A stretch of 64,000 nt of DNA from Aeromonas aquatica (GTDB lineage: Bacteria; Pseudomonadota; Gammaproteobacteria; Enterobacterales; Aeromonadaceae): the NCBI RefSeq assembly GCF_000764655.1, contig NZ_JRGL01000006.1, positions 1 to 64,000 of the forward strand, in the 5' to 3' direction. This document shows, one piece after another, positions 56,061-64,000 of the stretch. The notes beneath the pieces are model-generated. The model worked only from the letters and a program-made list of their open reading frames with translations, ran no database searches and was not told where the DNA came from. The translations under genes and the position numbers were made by a program. The first letter of the stretch is position 1. Each line of letters begins with the position of its first letter.

Positions 56061-57586
56061 TCCTTGTCGTTGTATTTTCCCTGCTGGCCCTGCCCTCCTA
56101 CGCGAATCAGCTCAAGAGTGTGCGGGTCTGGCCATCGCCGGATAACACCCGGGTCGTGCTCGACATGAGCAGTGCCCCCAATTTCAACTATTTCACCCTG
56201 ACCGGCCCGAACCGCTTGGTGATCGATCTGAAGGGGGCGAGCAACGCCGCCAACCTGACCCGCATCGAGAACAAGAGCGAGCTGGTGCGCAAGATCCGCG
56301 AGAGCACGCCGCTCGAGAAGGGCAGCATGCGGCTGGTGCTGGACCTCAGCTCCAATATCAAACCGGTGGTGTTCCCGCTGGCACCGGCAGGCCCCTATGG
56401 TCACCGGCTGGTGATTGATCTGCCCTATGAGGAGAAGGGGGCCAGCGCCGCGCAGTCCACCCCCGTTGGCGGGCAGGGCAAGGCCATCGTCATCGCCATC
56501 GATCCCGGCCATGGCGGGGAAGATCCCGGCTCCATAGGCCCGCGCCGCACCTACGAGAAACGGGTGACCCTGGCGGTATCCCAGAAGCTGGCGGCGCTGA
56601 TCGACCGTGAGCCCGGCATGCGCGCCGTGATGACCCGTCGTGGCGACTACTTCGTCGACCTGAACAAGCGCTCCGAAATTGCCCGCAAGGCCAAGGCCGA
56701 TCTGCTGGTGTCGGTGCATGCGGACAGTTTCCACAACTCCACGCCGCGCGGCGCCTCGGTCTGGGTGCTGTCGACCAACCGCGCCAACCGCGAGATGGGC
56801 AGCTGGCTGGAGAAGCAGGAGAAACAGGGCGAACTGCTGGGCGGGGTAGGCAAGGTATTGGCCGAATCCGACCCCAACCCCTATCTGGCGCAGACCTTCC
56901 TCGATCTTTCCATGGACAAGTCCAGGGCCGAGGGCTATGACGTCAGCCGCCAGATCCTGCGCTCCATGGGCAAGGTCGCCCGGCTGCACAAGAAGGCGCC
57001 GGAGCACGCCAGCCTGGCGGTGCTCAAGGCACCGGACATCCCCTCGGTGCTGGTGGAGACCGGTTTCATCTCCAACCACGGGGAAGAGAAGCTGCTGGCC
57101 ACCGCCAGTTATCAGGATCAGCTGGCGCGCGCCATCTTCGAGGGGATCCGCAACTACTACCGCAGCCACCCGACCAAGGGCCCCATGATGACCGGCAAGG
57201 GCCAGCAGGTGGCCAGGAACAGTCAACCGGCGGCGAAAAAGGCGGTGGTCGCCCCCGCACCCCAGCAGCAGGTGACCAACCGCATGCCGGCGACGGTACC
57301 GACCAGCAGCAATGATGGCGGCGCCCCGGTCAGCAGCGTCAGCGGCGGATCCGGCGCCGGGGTGATCAAGCCCTACTCGGTGGCGGCCAAGGAGCCGAGC
57401 GTGCCGGTCGCAAGCAGCCAGAGCAACGACAAGTCCAAGATGATCCGCCATGTGGTCACCCGTGGCCAGAGCCTCTCCCGTCTCGCCGAGAAGCACGGAG
57501 TGAGTCAGGCGAAGCTGGTCGAGATCAACAAACTCAAGTCGCGGGACATCCAGATTGGGCAGGTGATCTATATCCCCCAAGGATAA
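56051..57586 (+). CDS. amiB: N-acetylmuramoyl-L-alanine amidase with AMIN and LysM domains
   Basis: The 511-residue exported amidase starts at GTG 56051 with a short signal (to SYA, about 18), an AMIN domain ([20 protein letters not shown]) that targets the septum, a Zn amidase_3 domain ([16 protein letters not shown].., [18 protein letters not shown]), a low-complexity linker (about 380-460) and one C-terminal LysM ([16 protein letters not shown]). It splits septal peptidoglycan at division under EnvC/NlpD-type control. Confidence 0.95.
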   Translation: MRLILVVVFSLLALPSYANQLKSVRVWPSPDNTRVVLDMSSAPNFNYFTLTGPNRLVIDLKGASNAANLTRIENKSELVRKIRESTPLEKGSMRLVLDLSSNIKPVVFPLAPAGPYGHRLVIDLPYEEKGASAAQSTPVGGQGKAIVIAIDPGHGGEDPGSIGPRRTYEKRVTLAVSQKLAALIDREPGMRAVMTRRGDYFVDLNKRSEIARKAKADLLVSVHADSFHNSTPRGASVWVLSTNRANREMGSWLEKQEKQGELLGGVGKVLAESDPNPYLAQTFLDLSMDKSRAEGYDVSRQILRSMGKVARLHKKAPEHASLAVLKAPDIPSVLVETGFISNHGEEKLLATASYQDQLARAIFEGIRNYYRSHPTKGPMMTGKGQQVARNSQPAAKKAVVAPAPQQQVTNRMPATVPTSSNDGGAPVSSVSGGSGAGVIKPYSVAAKEPSVPVASSQSNDKSKMIRHVVTRGQSLSRLAEKHGVSQAKLVEINKLKSRDIQIGQVIYIPQG

Positions 57587-57602
57587 GAATCGGGAGCCAG
57601 CG

Positions 57603-57725
57603 ATGCCGATCCGTATATTGCCACCGATCCTGGCGCACCAGATCGCCGCTGGCATGGATGAGGTGGAGCGGCCCGCCGCCGTGGTGAAGGTGCCTGGATC
57701 CCGCAAAATGAAACGTCAGGAGTAA
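57603..57725 (+). pseudogene. Duplicated mutL 5' fragment, intact 40-residue ORF
   Basis: This copy has the first 32 bases identical to the mutL start and the next ~60 diverged but mostly in frame ([20 protein letters not shown] versus [20 protein letters not shown]). Its own GGGAG precedes the ATG, and its TAA (57723-57725) touches the CAGGAG ribosome-binding site of mutL, three bases before the mutL ATG. Period 126 bp. It is either a relic or an upstream ORF coupled to mutL; see findings. Confidence 0.8.
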
Positions 57726-57728
57726 GCG

Positions 57729-59624
57729 ATGCCGATCCGTATATTGCCACCGATCCTGGCCAACCAGATCGCCGCCGGCGAGGTGGTTGAGCGGCCCTCC
57801 TCCGTGGTGAAGGAGCTGGTGGAGAACAGCCTGGACGCGGGGGCGGATCGGATCGAGGTCGACATCGACAAGGGAGGCGCCAAGCTCATCCGCATCCGTG
57901 ACAACGGCGGCGGTGTCGCCAAAGACGAGCTGGTGCTGGCGCTGTCGCGCCACGCCACCTCCAAGGTGGCGACCCTCGACGATCTGGAGGGGATCAACAG
58001 CCTGGGCTTCAGAGGGGAGGCGCTCGCTTCCATCAGCTCGGTCTCCCGCCTCACCTTTACCTCCCGCACGGCGGAGCAAACCGAGGCCTGGCAGGCCGAG
58101 GCGCAGGGGCGCGAGATGAGCGTCACCGTCAAGCCGGCGGCCCACCCGGTGGGCACCACGGTGGAGGTGGTGGATCTCTTCTTCAACACCCCGGCCAGGC
58201 GCAAGTTCATGCGCAGCGAGAAGACCGAGTTCGCCCACATCGACGAGCTGGTGCGCCGCATCGCACTCTCCCGCTTCGACTGCACCCTGATCCTGCGCCA
58301 CAACGGCAAGGTGGTGCGCCAGTACAAGTCTGCCAATACGGTGGCGGAGCAGGAGCGTCGCCTCGCCGCCGTCTGCGGCACGCCCTTCATGCACCACGCC
58401 CTGGCGGTGGAGAGCGAGCACAGCGACGTGCGGCTCTGGGGTTGGCTGGCTGCCCCCGCCGGTGCCCGGCCGCAGAACGATCTGCAATACACCTACGTCA
58501 ACGGCCGCATGATGCGCGACAAGCTCATCAATCACGCCATTCGCCAGGCCTATGACGAGTTGCTGCCGGCTGACCGCTTCGCCGCCTATGTGCTCTACAT
58601 CGAGCTGGATCCGCGCCAGGTGGACGTGAACGTGCATCCGGCCAAGCACGAGGTGCGCTTTCATCAGGCCCGTCTCATCCACGACTTCATCTTCCAGGCC
58701 CTGTTCAGTGCACTGCATCGCGAGGTCAGGGTAGAGAATGCTATGGAAGAACCCTTGGCTGGTAGTCAGATTGAACTGCCATCCGCGTCAAAAATAGAAT
58801 ATCCCGGTCAGGCGCCGCGCCCGGAGTGGTATGGCGCCGAGCACAGCTATCGCTCCCCGGCCCAGGTCAGGGAGACCGTGGAGGCGCGGGAGGGCGGCGC
58901 GACTCGCAGTGGCCACTATCAGCCCCCTGAGCCCCCCAGCCGGGAGGCGATGCGCGGCATGGGCGCCTTGCTGACCACCCTGCCCATCGCCGAGGCCGGA
59001 TCCGCGGCCATCGCCGCGCCGGTTGGTGCCGCCACGGCAGCCCAGCCGCAGCAGGCCTATCGTGCCCTGACTCTGGTGGAGCAATCCTATCTGCTGCTGG
59101 AGCGGGATGGTCAGCTGGCGCTGCTCTCTCTGGTGCGGGCCGAGCGGGTGCTGCTGCGTCACTGGCTGCTGGAAGCCTGGGGCCAAGGGCTGGCGGCGCA
59201 GCCCTTGCTGCTGCCGGTCTCCTTCAAGCTGCCCAAGACCTTGGTTGCGTTGGTAGAAGAACAGGAACGTTTGCTCAAACGCATGGGGCTGGAGTTGAAA
59301 AGCGGTGGGCGCGACACCATGATCCTGACTCGGGTGCCCGCCTTGCTGCGCCAGACCGATCTGGTGCGGCTCTTACCCGAATTGCTGCAGTTAATCGAGA
59401 GCGGATCTGACAGTGATGGGAACCAGCTGGCTGAAGTAGTATGCCAATGGCTGGTGGAACAGGGTATAAGCACCGAAAAAGTATATGATTTTTCAACGGC
59501 CAGTCGTTTGCTGACGGAACTTGTGAGCAATTTCAGTGACCAACTGGCAGATATTCGCATGGTGCGCCCCTTGTCGTTGGCGGCTGTGCTGGAAGAATTT
59601 ACGCATGGCGGCCAAGCGCAATGA
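57729..59624 (+). CDS. mutL: DNA mismatch repair protein MutL
   Basis: The 631-residue GHKL ATPase has [21 protein letters not shown] and [11 protein letters not shown] at the N-terminus, a Pro/Ala-rich linker (about 340-440) and a C-terminal dimerisation domain without the DQHAxxExxxxE endonuclease motif, as usual in gammaproteobacteria. It links MutS to MutH/UvrD. The start is preceded by CAGGAG shared with the upstream mutL-derived ORF. Confidence 0.96.
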   Translation: MPIRILPPILANQIAAGEVVERPSSVVKELVENSLDAGADRIEVDIDKGGAKLIRIRDNGGGVAKDELVLALSRHATSKVATLDDLEGINSLGFRGEALASISSVSRLTFTSRTAEQTEAWQAEAQGREMSVTVKPAAHPVGTTVEVVDLFFNTPARRKFMRSEKTEFAHIDELVRRIALSRFDCTLILRHNGKVVRQYKSANTVAEQERRLAAVCGTPFMHHALAVESEHSDVRLWGWLAAPAGARPQNDLQYTYVNGRMMRDKLINHAIRQAYDELLPADRFAAYVLYIELDPRQVDVNVHPAKHEVRFHQARLIHDFIFQALFSALHREVRVENAMEEPLAGSQIELPSASKIEYPGQAPRPEWYGAEHSYRSPAQVRETVEAREGGATRSGHYQPPEPPSREAMRGMGALLTTLPIAEAGSAAIAAPVGAATAAQPQQAYRALTLVEQSYLLLERDGQLALLSLVRAERVLLRHWLLEAWGQGLAAQPLLLPVSFKLPKTLVALVEEQERLLKRMGLELKSGGRDTMILTRVPALLRQTDLVRLLPELLQLIESGSDSDGNQLAEVVCQWLVEQGISTEKVYDFSTASRLLTELVSNFSDQLADIRMVRPLSLAAVLEEFTHGGQAQ

Positions 59625-59679
59625 CCCCCCTCCGGGTGGGTTCCTTGCCTCTGATTCGCCGTGTGAGAGGAAAGTGAAC

Positions 59680-60606
59680 GTGGCTGAGTTGCCGAATGCA
59701 ATTTTTCTGATGGGGCCGACGGCCTCCGGCAAGACGGATCTCGCCATCAATCTGTGTCAGGCCCTGCCCTGCGACATCATCAGCGTGGACTCCGCGCTCA
59801 TCTATCGCGGCATGGATATCGGCACCGCCAAGCCGGGCGCCGCCGAGCTGGCGCAGGCGCCGCACCGACTGATCGACATCCTGGATCCGGCCATGAGTTA
59901 TTCGGCGGCGGATTTTTGCCGCGATGCCTTGCGCGAGATGGACGAGATCGCCGCCCGTGGCCGCATCCCGCTGCTGGTGGGGGGCACCATGCTCTATTTC
60001 AAGGCGTTGCTGGAGGGGCTCTCTCCCCTGCCACCGGCGGATCCGGTCATTCGGGCCGGGCTGGAGGAAGAGGCAGCTCGCCTCGGTTGGCAGGCGCTGC
60101 ACGATGAGCTGGTACGCATCGACCCTGTGGCCGGCGCGCGCATTCACCCCAACGACCCGCAGCGGCTGAGCCGGGCGCTGGAGGTGTATCGCATCAGCGG
60201 CAAGACGCTCACCGAGCTGACCTTGGTGCAGGGGGAAGGATTGCCATATCGGGTACACCAGTTTGCCATCGCGCCGAGCGATCGGGCCGTGCTGCACCAA
60301 CGCATCGAGCAACGCTTCGATCTGATGCTGCAAAACGGCTTCGAGCAAGAGGTGCGAGCCTTGTTTGAACGGGGGGATCTCCACCCCGACCTGCCTGCAA
60401 TTCGTTGCGTTGGCTACCGCCAAATGTGGGACTATCTGGCAGGGGAAGTGGGATATGATGAGATGCGTTATCGTGGCATCGTTGCCACCCGTCAGCTGGC
60501 CAAGCGCCAGATGACCTGGTTACGTGGCTGGTCCGATCTGACCTGGTTGGAATCTGGTGAGTCTGGCAATCTGGCAAGGGTTGTTGCCCGTGCTGGTGCG
60601 GCTTGA
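59680..60606 (+). CDS. miaA: tRNA dimethylallyltransferase
   Basis: The 308-residue enzyme prenylates A37 of UNN tRNAs. P-loop [11 protein letters not shown] (about 10-20), [34 protein letters not shown] and [12 protein letters not shown] are visible. A start at GTG 59680 ([10 protein letters not shown]) has GAGAGG nine bases upstream; GTG 59674 and ATG 59605 are alternatives. It starts about 55 bases after mutL. Confidence 0.95.
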   Translation: MAELPNAIFLMGPTASGKTDLAINLCQALPCDIISVDSALIYRGMDIGTAKPGAAELAQAPHRLIDILDPAMSYSAADFCRDALREMDEIAARGRIPLLVGGTMLYFKALLEGLSPLPPADPVIRAGLEEEAARLGWQALHDELVRIDPVAGARIHPNDPQRLSRALEVYRISGKTLTELTLVQGEGLPYRVHQFAIAPSDRAVLHQRIEQRFDLMLQNGFEQEVRALFERGDLHPDLPAIRCVGYRQMWDYLAGEVGYDEMRYRGIVATRQLAKRQMTWLRGWSDLTWLESGESGNLARVVARAGAA

Positions 60607-60651
60607 CACTCCCTGTATAATCAGGTTGTTATAGCAATATCCGGTGTTTAA

Positions 60652-60942
<291 letters not shown>

Positions 60943-61005
60943 TATGCCGCGGCGAGCCGGCTCGCCAACCCGGATTCATCATGAGATCTGTTAAGGAGCA
61001 AGCGC

Positions 61006-62292
61006 TTGTTTGACCGTTACGAAGCTGGTGAACAGGCCGTTCTGGTACATGTCAACTTCAGCGATGAGGGTGAGCGGGAGGATCTGGAAGAGCTCAAGAT
61101 GCTGGTGAGCTCGGCTGGGGTCAATGCGCTGGGGGTGGTCACCACCAGTCGCAGTGCTCCCAGCGCCAAGTTTTTTGTCGGTAGCGGCAAGGCGGAGGAG
61201 ATCGCGTCCCAGGTTCAGATGCTGAATGCTGACGTGGTCATCTTCAACCATGCCCTGACCCCTGCCCAGGAGCGCAACCTGGAGCGTCTGTTCCAGTGCC
61301 GGGTGGTGGACAGAACCGGCCTCATCCTCGATATCTTCGCCCAGCGTGCCCGTACCCACGAAGGCAAGTTGCAGGTCGAACTGGCCCAATTGCGCCATCT
61401 TTCTACTCGCCTGGTGCGAGGCTGGACCCACCTTGAGCGTCAGAAGGGCGGGATCGGTCTGCGCGGCCCGGGTGAAACTCAACTTGAAACCGACCGACGC
61501 CTGCTGCGGGAACGCATCAAGGCGATCTTGCGTCGACTCGACAAGGTGGCGAAGCAGCGGGAGCAGGGCCGTCGCGCCCGCAATCGCAACGAAGTGCCAA
61601 CCGTTTCTCTGGTGGGCTATACCAACGCCGGAAAGTCCACTTTGTTCAACCAACTTACAGATGCCAGCGTGTATGCTGCCGACCAACTGTTCGCAACTCT
61701 GGATCCCACCCTGCGTAAATTGGTGATCCAGGATGTGGGTGATGTGATCCTGGCGGATACAGTTGGATTTATTCGGCACTTGCCCCATGATCTGGTCGCG
61801 GCCTTCAAGGCGACGCTGCAGGAGACCCGCGAAGCGGACCTGCTGCTGCACGTCGTGGACTGTGCCGATGAGCAGATGCAGGAGAATGTCGATTCGGTGC
61901 AGACAGTCTTGGCCGAGATCGAGGCGGACGACCGTCCCCAGCTGATGATCTGTAACAAGATAGACAAGCTGACCGATCGTCCGGCCGGCCTGGAGCGGGA
62001 TGACGAGGGTCGTCCACTGCGGGTCTGGCTGTCGGCCCAGACCGGTGAGGGGAGCGAATACCTGTTCGCGGCCCTGACCGAATTGCTGGCCGGATCCATG
62101 GTCCATCACACCCTGCAGTTGCCGCCCTCGGCCGCGAGATTGCGCAGTGCGCTCTATCGGCTGAAAGGCATCGAGCAGGAAGGTTTCAGTGAGGAGGGGG
62201 ATTTTGTCCTGGAGGTGCGCTTGCAAGTGGCCGACTGGAACCGCCTCATGAAACAAGAAGGTGAGAGTTTACAACGCTTTATCAGGCATTGA
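61006..62292 (+). CDS. hflX: Ribosome-rescue GTPase HflX
   Basis: The 428-residue GTPase starts at TTG 61006 with AAGGAGC eight bases upstream. It has an N-terminal ATPase-like domain, a glycine-rich linker, and a G domain with VGYTNAGKSTLFNQL (G1), DTVGFI (G3) and NKID (G4). It splits stalled ribosomes under stress. Confidence 0.97.
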   Translation: MFDRYEAGEQAVLVHVNFSDEGEREDLEELKMLVSSAGVNALGVVTTSRSAPSAKFFVGSGKAEEIASQVQMLNADVVIFNHALTPAQERNLERLFQCRVVDRTGLILDIFAQRARTHEGKLQVELAQLRHLSTRLVRGWTHLERQKGGIGLRGPGETQLETDRRLLRERIKAILRRLDKVAKQREQGRRARNRNEVPTVSLVGYTNAGKSTLFNQLTDASVYAADQLFATLDPTLRKLVIQDVGDVILADTVGFIRHLPHDLVAAFKATLQETREADLLLHVVDCADEQMQENVDSVQTVLAEIEADDRPQLMICNKIDKLTDRPAGLERDDEGRPLRVWLSAQTGEGSEYLFAALTELLAGSMVHHTLQLPPSAARLRSALYRLKGIEQEGFSEEGDFVLEVRLQVADWNRLMKQEGESLQRFIRH

Positions 62293-62383
62293 TGGTCGAT
62301 GAAGATGAAGGCTTAGCGGCTTCGTCAACGATCGATGGCCCGGTAGAGATGATATCCATCCGCATGTATTAATGGAGACGCTG

Positions 62384-63535
62384 ATGGCTTGGAATGAGCC
62401 TGGAAACAACGGCAAAGACCGTGACCCTTGGGGGAATAACGGCAAGAATCAGGGACCCCCTGATCTGGATGAAATGCTGCGTAAGGTGAGCCGCCGTTTC
62501 GGTGGCCTGTTCGGCGGTGGCAAATCCGGTGGTGGTGATGTAGGCAAGTTTGGCCTCTCCATCGCGCTGGTGGTGGCCGTGGTGGTGTGGGTCGTCAGCG
62601 GCTTCTACACCATCCGTGAAGCCGAACGCGGCGTGGTACTGCGCTTTGGGGAGTATTCCCATAACGTGGATCCCGGCCTGCGCTGGAAGCCGACCTTCAT
62701 CGATCGGGTGATCCCGGTGGACGTCGAGTCTGTGCGCTCCCTGCCGGCCTCCGGCTTCATGTTGACCCAGGACGAGAACGTGGTCCGGGTCGAGATGGAC
62801 GTGCAGTATCGCGTGGTCGACCCGGAGCAGTACCTGTTCAGCGTCACCAATGCCGACGAGAGTCTGAGCCAGGCCACCGACAGCGCCCTGCGCTACGTGG
62901 TGGGTCACACCAAGATGGATGATGTCCTGACCACGGGTCGGGAAAAAGTCCGTCAGGAGACCTGGCAGGTGATCGATGGCATCATCGAGCCCTACCAGAT
63001 GGGCCTGCAGATCGTCGACGTCAACTTCCTGCCGGCGCGTCCGCCGGAAGAAGTGAAAGACGCCTTCGATGACGCCATCTCCGCTCAGGAAGATGAACAG
63101 CGTTTCATTCGTGAAGCGGAAGCCTATGCCCGTGAAGTGGAGCCGAAGGCCCGCGGCTCGGTCAAGCGTCTGGAACAGGAAGCCGAAGGCTACAAGTCCC
63201 AGATCGTGCTGAAGGCCAAGGGTGAAGTCGCTCGCTTCAACGAGCTGCTGCCCCAGTATCAGGCCGCCCCCGAGCTGACTCGCGAGCGTATCTACCTGGA
63301 AACCATGGAAGAGCTCTATCAGCAAGCCAACAAGGTGCTGGTCGACATGCCTGCTGGCAACAACAGCATGATCTACCTGCCATTGGACAAGCTGTCTGGC
63401 AAGGCGAATGCGGTGCAACCGGCACGTCCGGCGGGCACACCTGCGGTGGAGCCGGCCCAGCCGTCCAACGAAGGGGCCAATTCCACACCGACGCCGCTGC
63501 GTGGCGGTGACCGTTTCAGCACAGGGAGAAACTAA
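62384..63535 (+). CDS. hflK: FtsH protease modulator HflK
   Basis: The 383-residue SPFH protein has a Gly-rich N-terminus, one TM helix (LSIALVVAVVVWVVSGFYTI) and a periplasmic band-7 domain. With HflC it surrounds FtsH. ATG 62384 uses GGAG at 62374-62377; an ATG at 62372 lacks a site. Its stop is four bases before hflC. Confidence 0.96.
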   Translation: MAWNEPGNNGKDRDPWGNNGKNQGPPDLDEMLRKVSRRFGGLFGGGKSGGGDVGKFGLSIALVVAVVVWVVSGFYTIREAERGVVLRFGEYSHNVDPGLRWKPTFIDRVIPVDVESVRSLPASGFMLTQDENVVRVEMDVQYRVVDPEQYLFSVTNADESLSQATDSALRYVVGHTKMDDVLTTGREKVRQETWQVIDGIIEPYQMGLQIVDVNFLPARPPEEVKDAFDDAISAQEDEQRFIREAEAYAREVEPKARGSVKRLEQEAEGYKSQIVLKAKGEVARFNELLPQYQAAPELTRERIYLETMEELYQQANKVLVDMPAGNNSMIYLPLDKLSGKANAVQPARPAGTPAVEPAQPSNEGANSTPTPLRGGDRFSTGRN

Positions 63536-63538
63536 TAG

Positions 63539-64000
63539 ATGAAGAAAATAGCTATTGGTGTCATCGCTGTGGCCGCCATGGTCTGCTTCTCCTCCGTCTT
63601 CATCGTCGATGAAGGTCAGAAGGGCATAGTCGTGCAATTCGGCAAGGTGAAGCGGGTTGACTCCGGTGAACCCCGTCTCTACGAGCCGGGCCTGCACTTC
63701 AAGGTGCCGGTGATTGACCAGGTTCGCAAGATGGATGCTCGCATCCAGACTCTGGAAGGTCAGGCGGATCGCTTCGTCACCTCGGAGAAGAAAGACCTCA
63801 TCATCGACTCCTACGTGAAGTGGAAGATCGAGGACTTCTCCAAGTACTACCTGGCAACCGGTGGTGGCAACAAGATCCAGGCCGAAGACCTGCTCAAGCG
63901 CAAGATCAACAACGGTCTGCGTTCCGAGATCGGTAACCGCACCATCAAGGACATCGTCTCCGGTGAGCGCAGTACCGTGATGGAAGATGCCCTGATGAAG
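63539..64000 (+). CDS. hflC: FtsH protease modulator HflC (partial, runs off the window)
   Basis: The first 154 residues are present: MKKIAIGVIAVAAMVCFSSV (TM helix), DEGQKGIVVQFGKV and the band-7 domain up to SGERSTVMEDALMK. E. coli HflC is about 334 residues, so roughly half is missing beyond the window edge. AGGGAG precedes ATG 63539. Confidence 0.95.
   Translation, partial: MKKIAIGVIAVAAMVCFSSVFIVDEGQKGIVVQFGKVKRVDSGEPRLYEPGLHFKVPVIDQVRKMDARIQTLEGQADRFVTSEKKDLIIDSYVKWKIEDFSKYYLATGGGNKIQAEDLLKRKINNGLRSEIGNRTIKDIVSGERSTVMEDALMK

Overview
The window looks like a high-GC gammaproteobacterial chromosome, most likely Aeromonas. I infer this from protein-level resemblance and gene order (pta-ackA/yfbV/yfbU, bcp-gcvR/dapA-bamC-purC, queG/nnr-tsaE-amiB-mutL-miaA-hfq-hflX-hflK-hflC), a long Vibrio/Shewanella-type PurC, a split NrdJa/NrdJb ribonucleotide reductase and a VieSA-like signalling pair. 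No search was run, so the genus is an inference. I see no tRNA, rRNA, insertion sequence, prophage or CRISPR; this is core chromosome.

Layout: 1-5.4 kb has a small lipoprotein, the class II ribonucleotide reductase nrdJa-nrdJb behind two NrdR boxes, and a PIN-PhoH ATPase. 5.4-10.4 kb has thiBPQ (minus) under a TPP riboswitch, a PilZ protein and a secreted transglutaminase-like protein. 10.5-15.8 kb is leuLABCD (minus) with a classical attenuator and an unusual set of duplicated gene junctions. 16-21.7 kb has a TetR regulator, a PAP2 phosphatase/glycosyltransferase pair and ilvIH. 21.7-31.3 kb holds pta-ackA, yfbV, yfbU, bcp-gcvR and dapA-bamC-purC. 31.4-36.2 kb has an SDR/LysR divergent pair, DUF2057, HIT, DUF3334 and DUF2860 proteins. 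36.4-48.2 kb is a signalling region: ArcB, dGTPase, two small proteins, a 1427-residue hybrid kinase with two periplasmic binding domains, a REC-EAL phosphodiesterase and a chemoreceptor. 48.2-52.7 kb has rfaH, metNIQ with MetJ sites and a polyphosphate-glucokinase-like ROK kinase. 52.8-64 kb is queG and the nnr...hflC superoperon, cut inside hflC by the window edge.

Main unexplained structure: at least six gene ends or junctions carry diverged tandem copies of themselves. The leuA tail is present as five units, the leuC/leuD junction is doubled to give an open 25-residue hybrid ORF, the leuD 3' end is doubled, the ilvH 3' end is doubled with its terminator, the bamC terminator is repeated about four times, and the mutL 5' end is doubled as a 40-residue ORF whose stop codon abuts the mutL ribosome-binding site. 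Several copies keep reading frame and stop codon despite divergence. Other leads are a long-helix leader upstream of ilvI, a Tyr at the position of the redox-active Cys241 in ArcB, and the kinase/EAL/chemoreceptor cluster.
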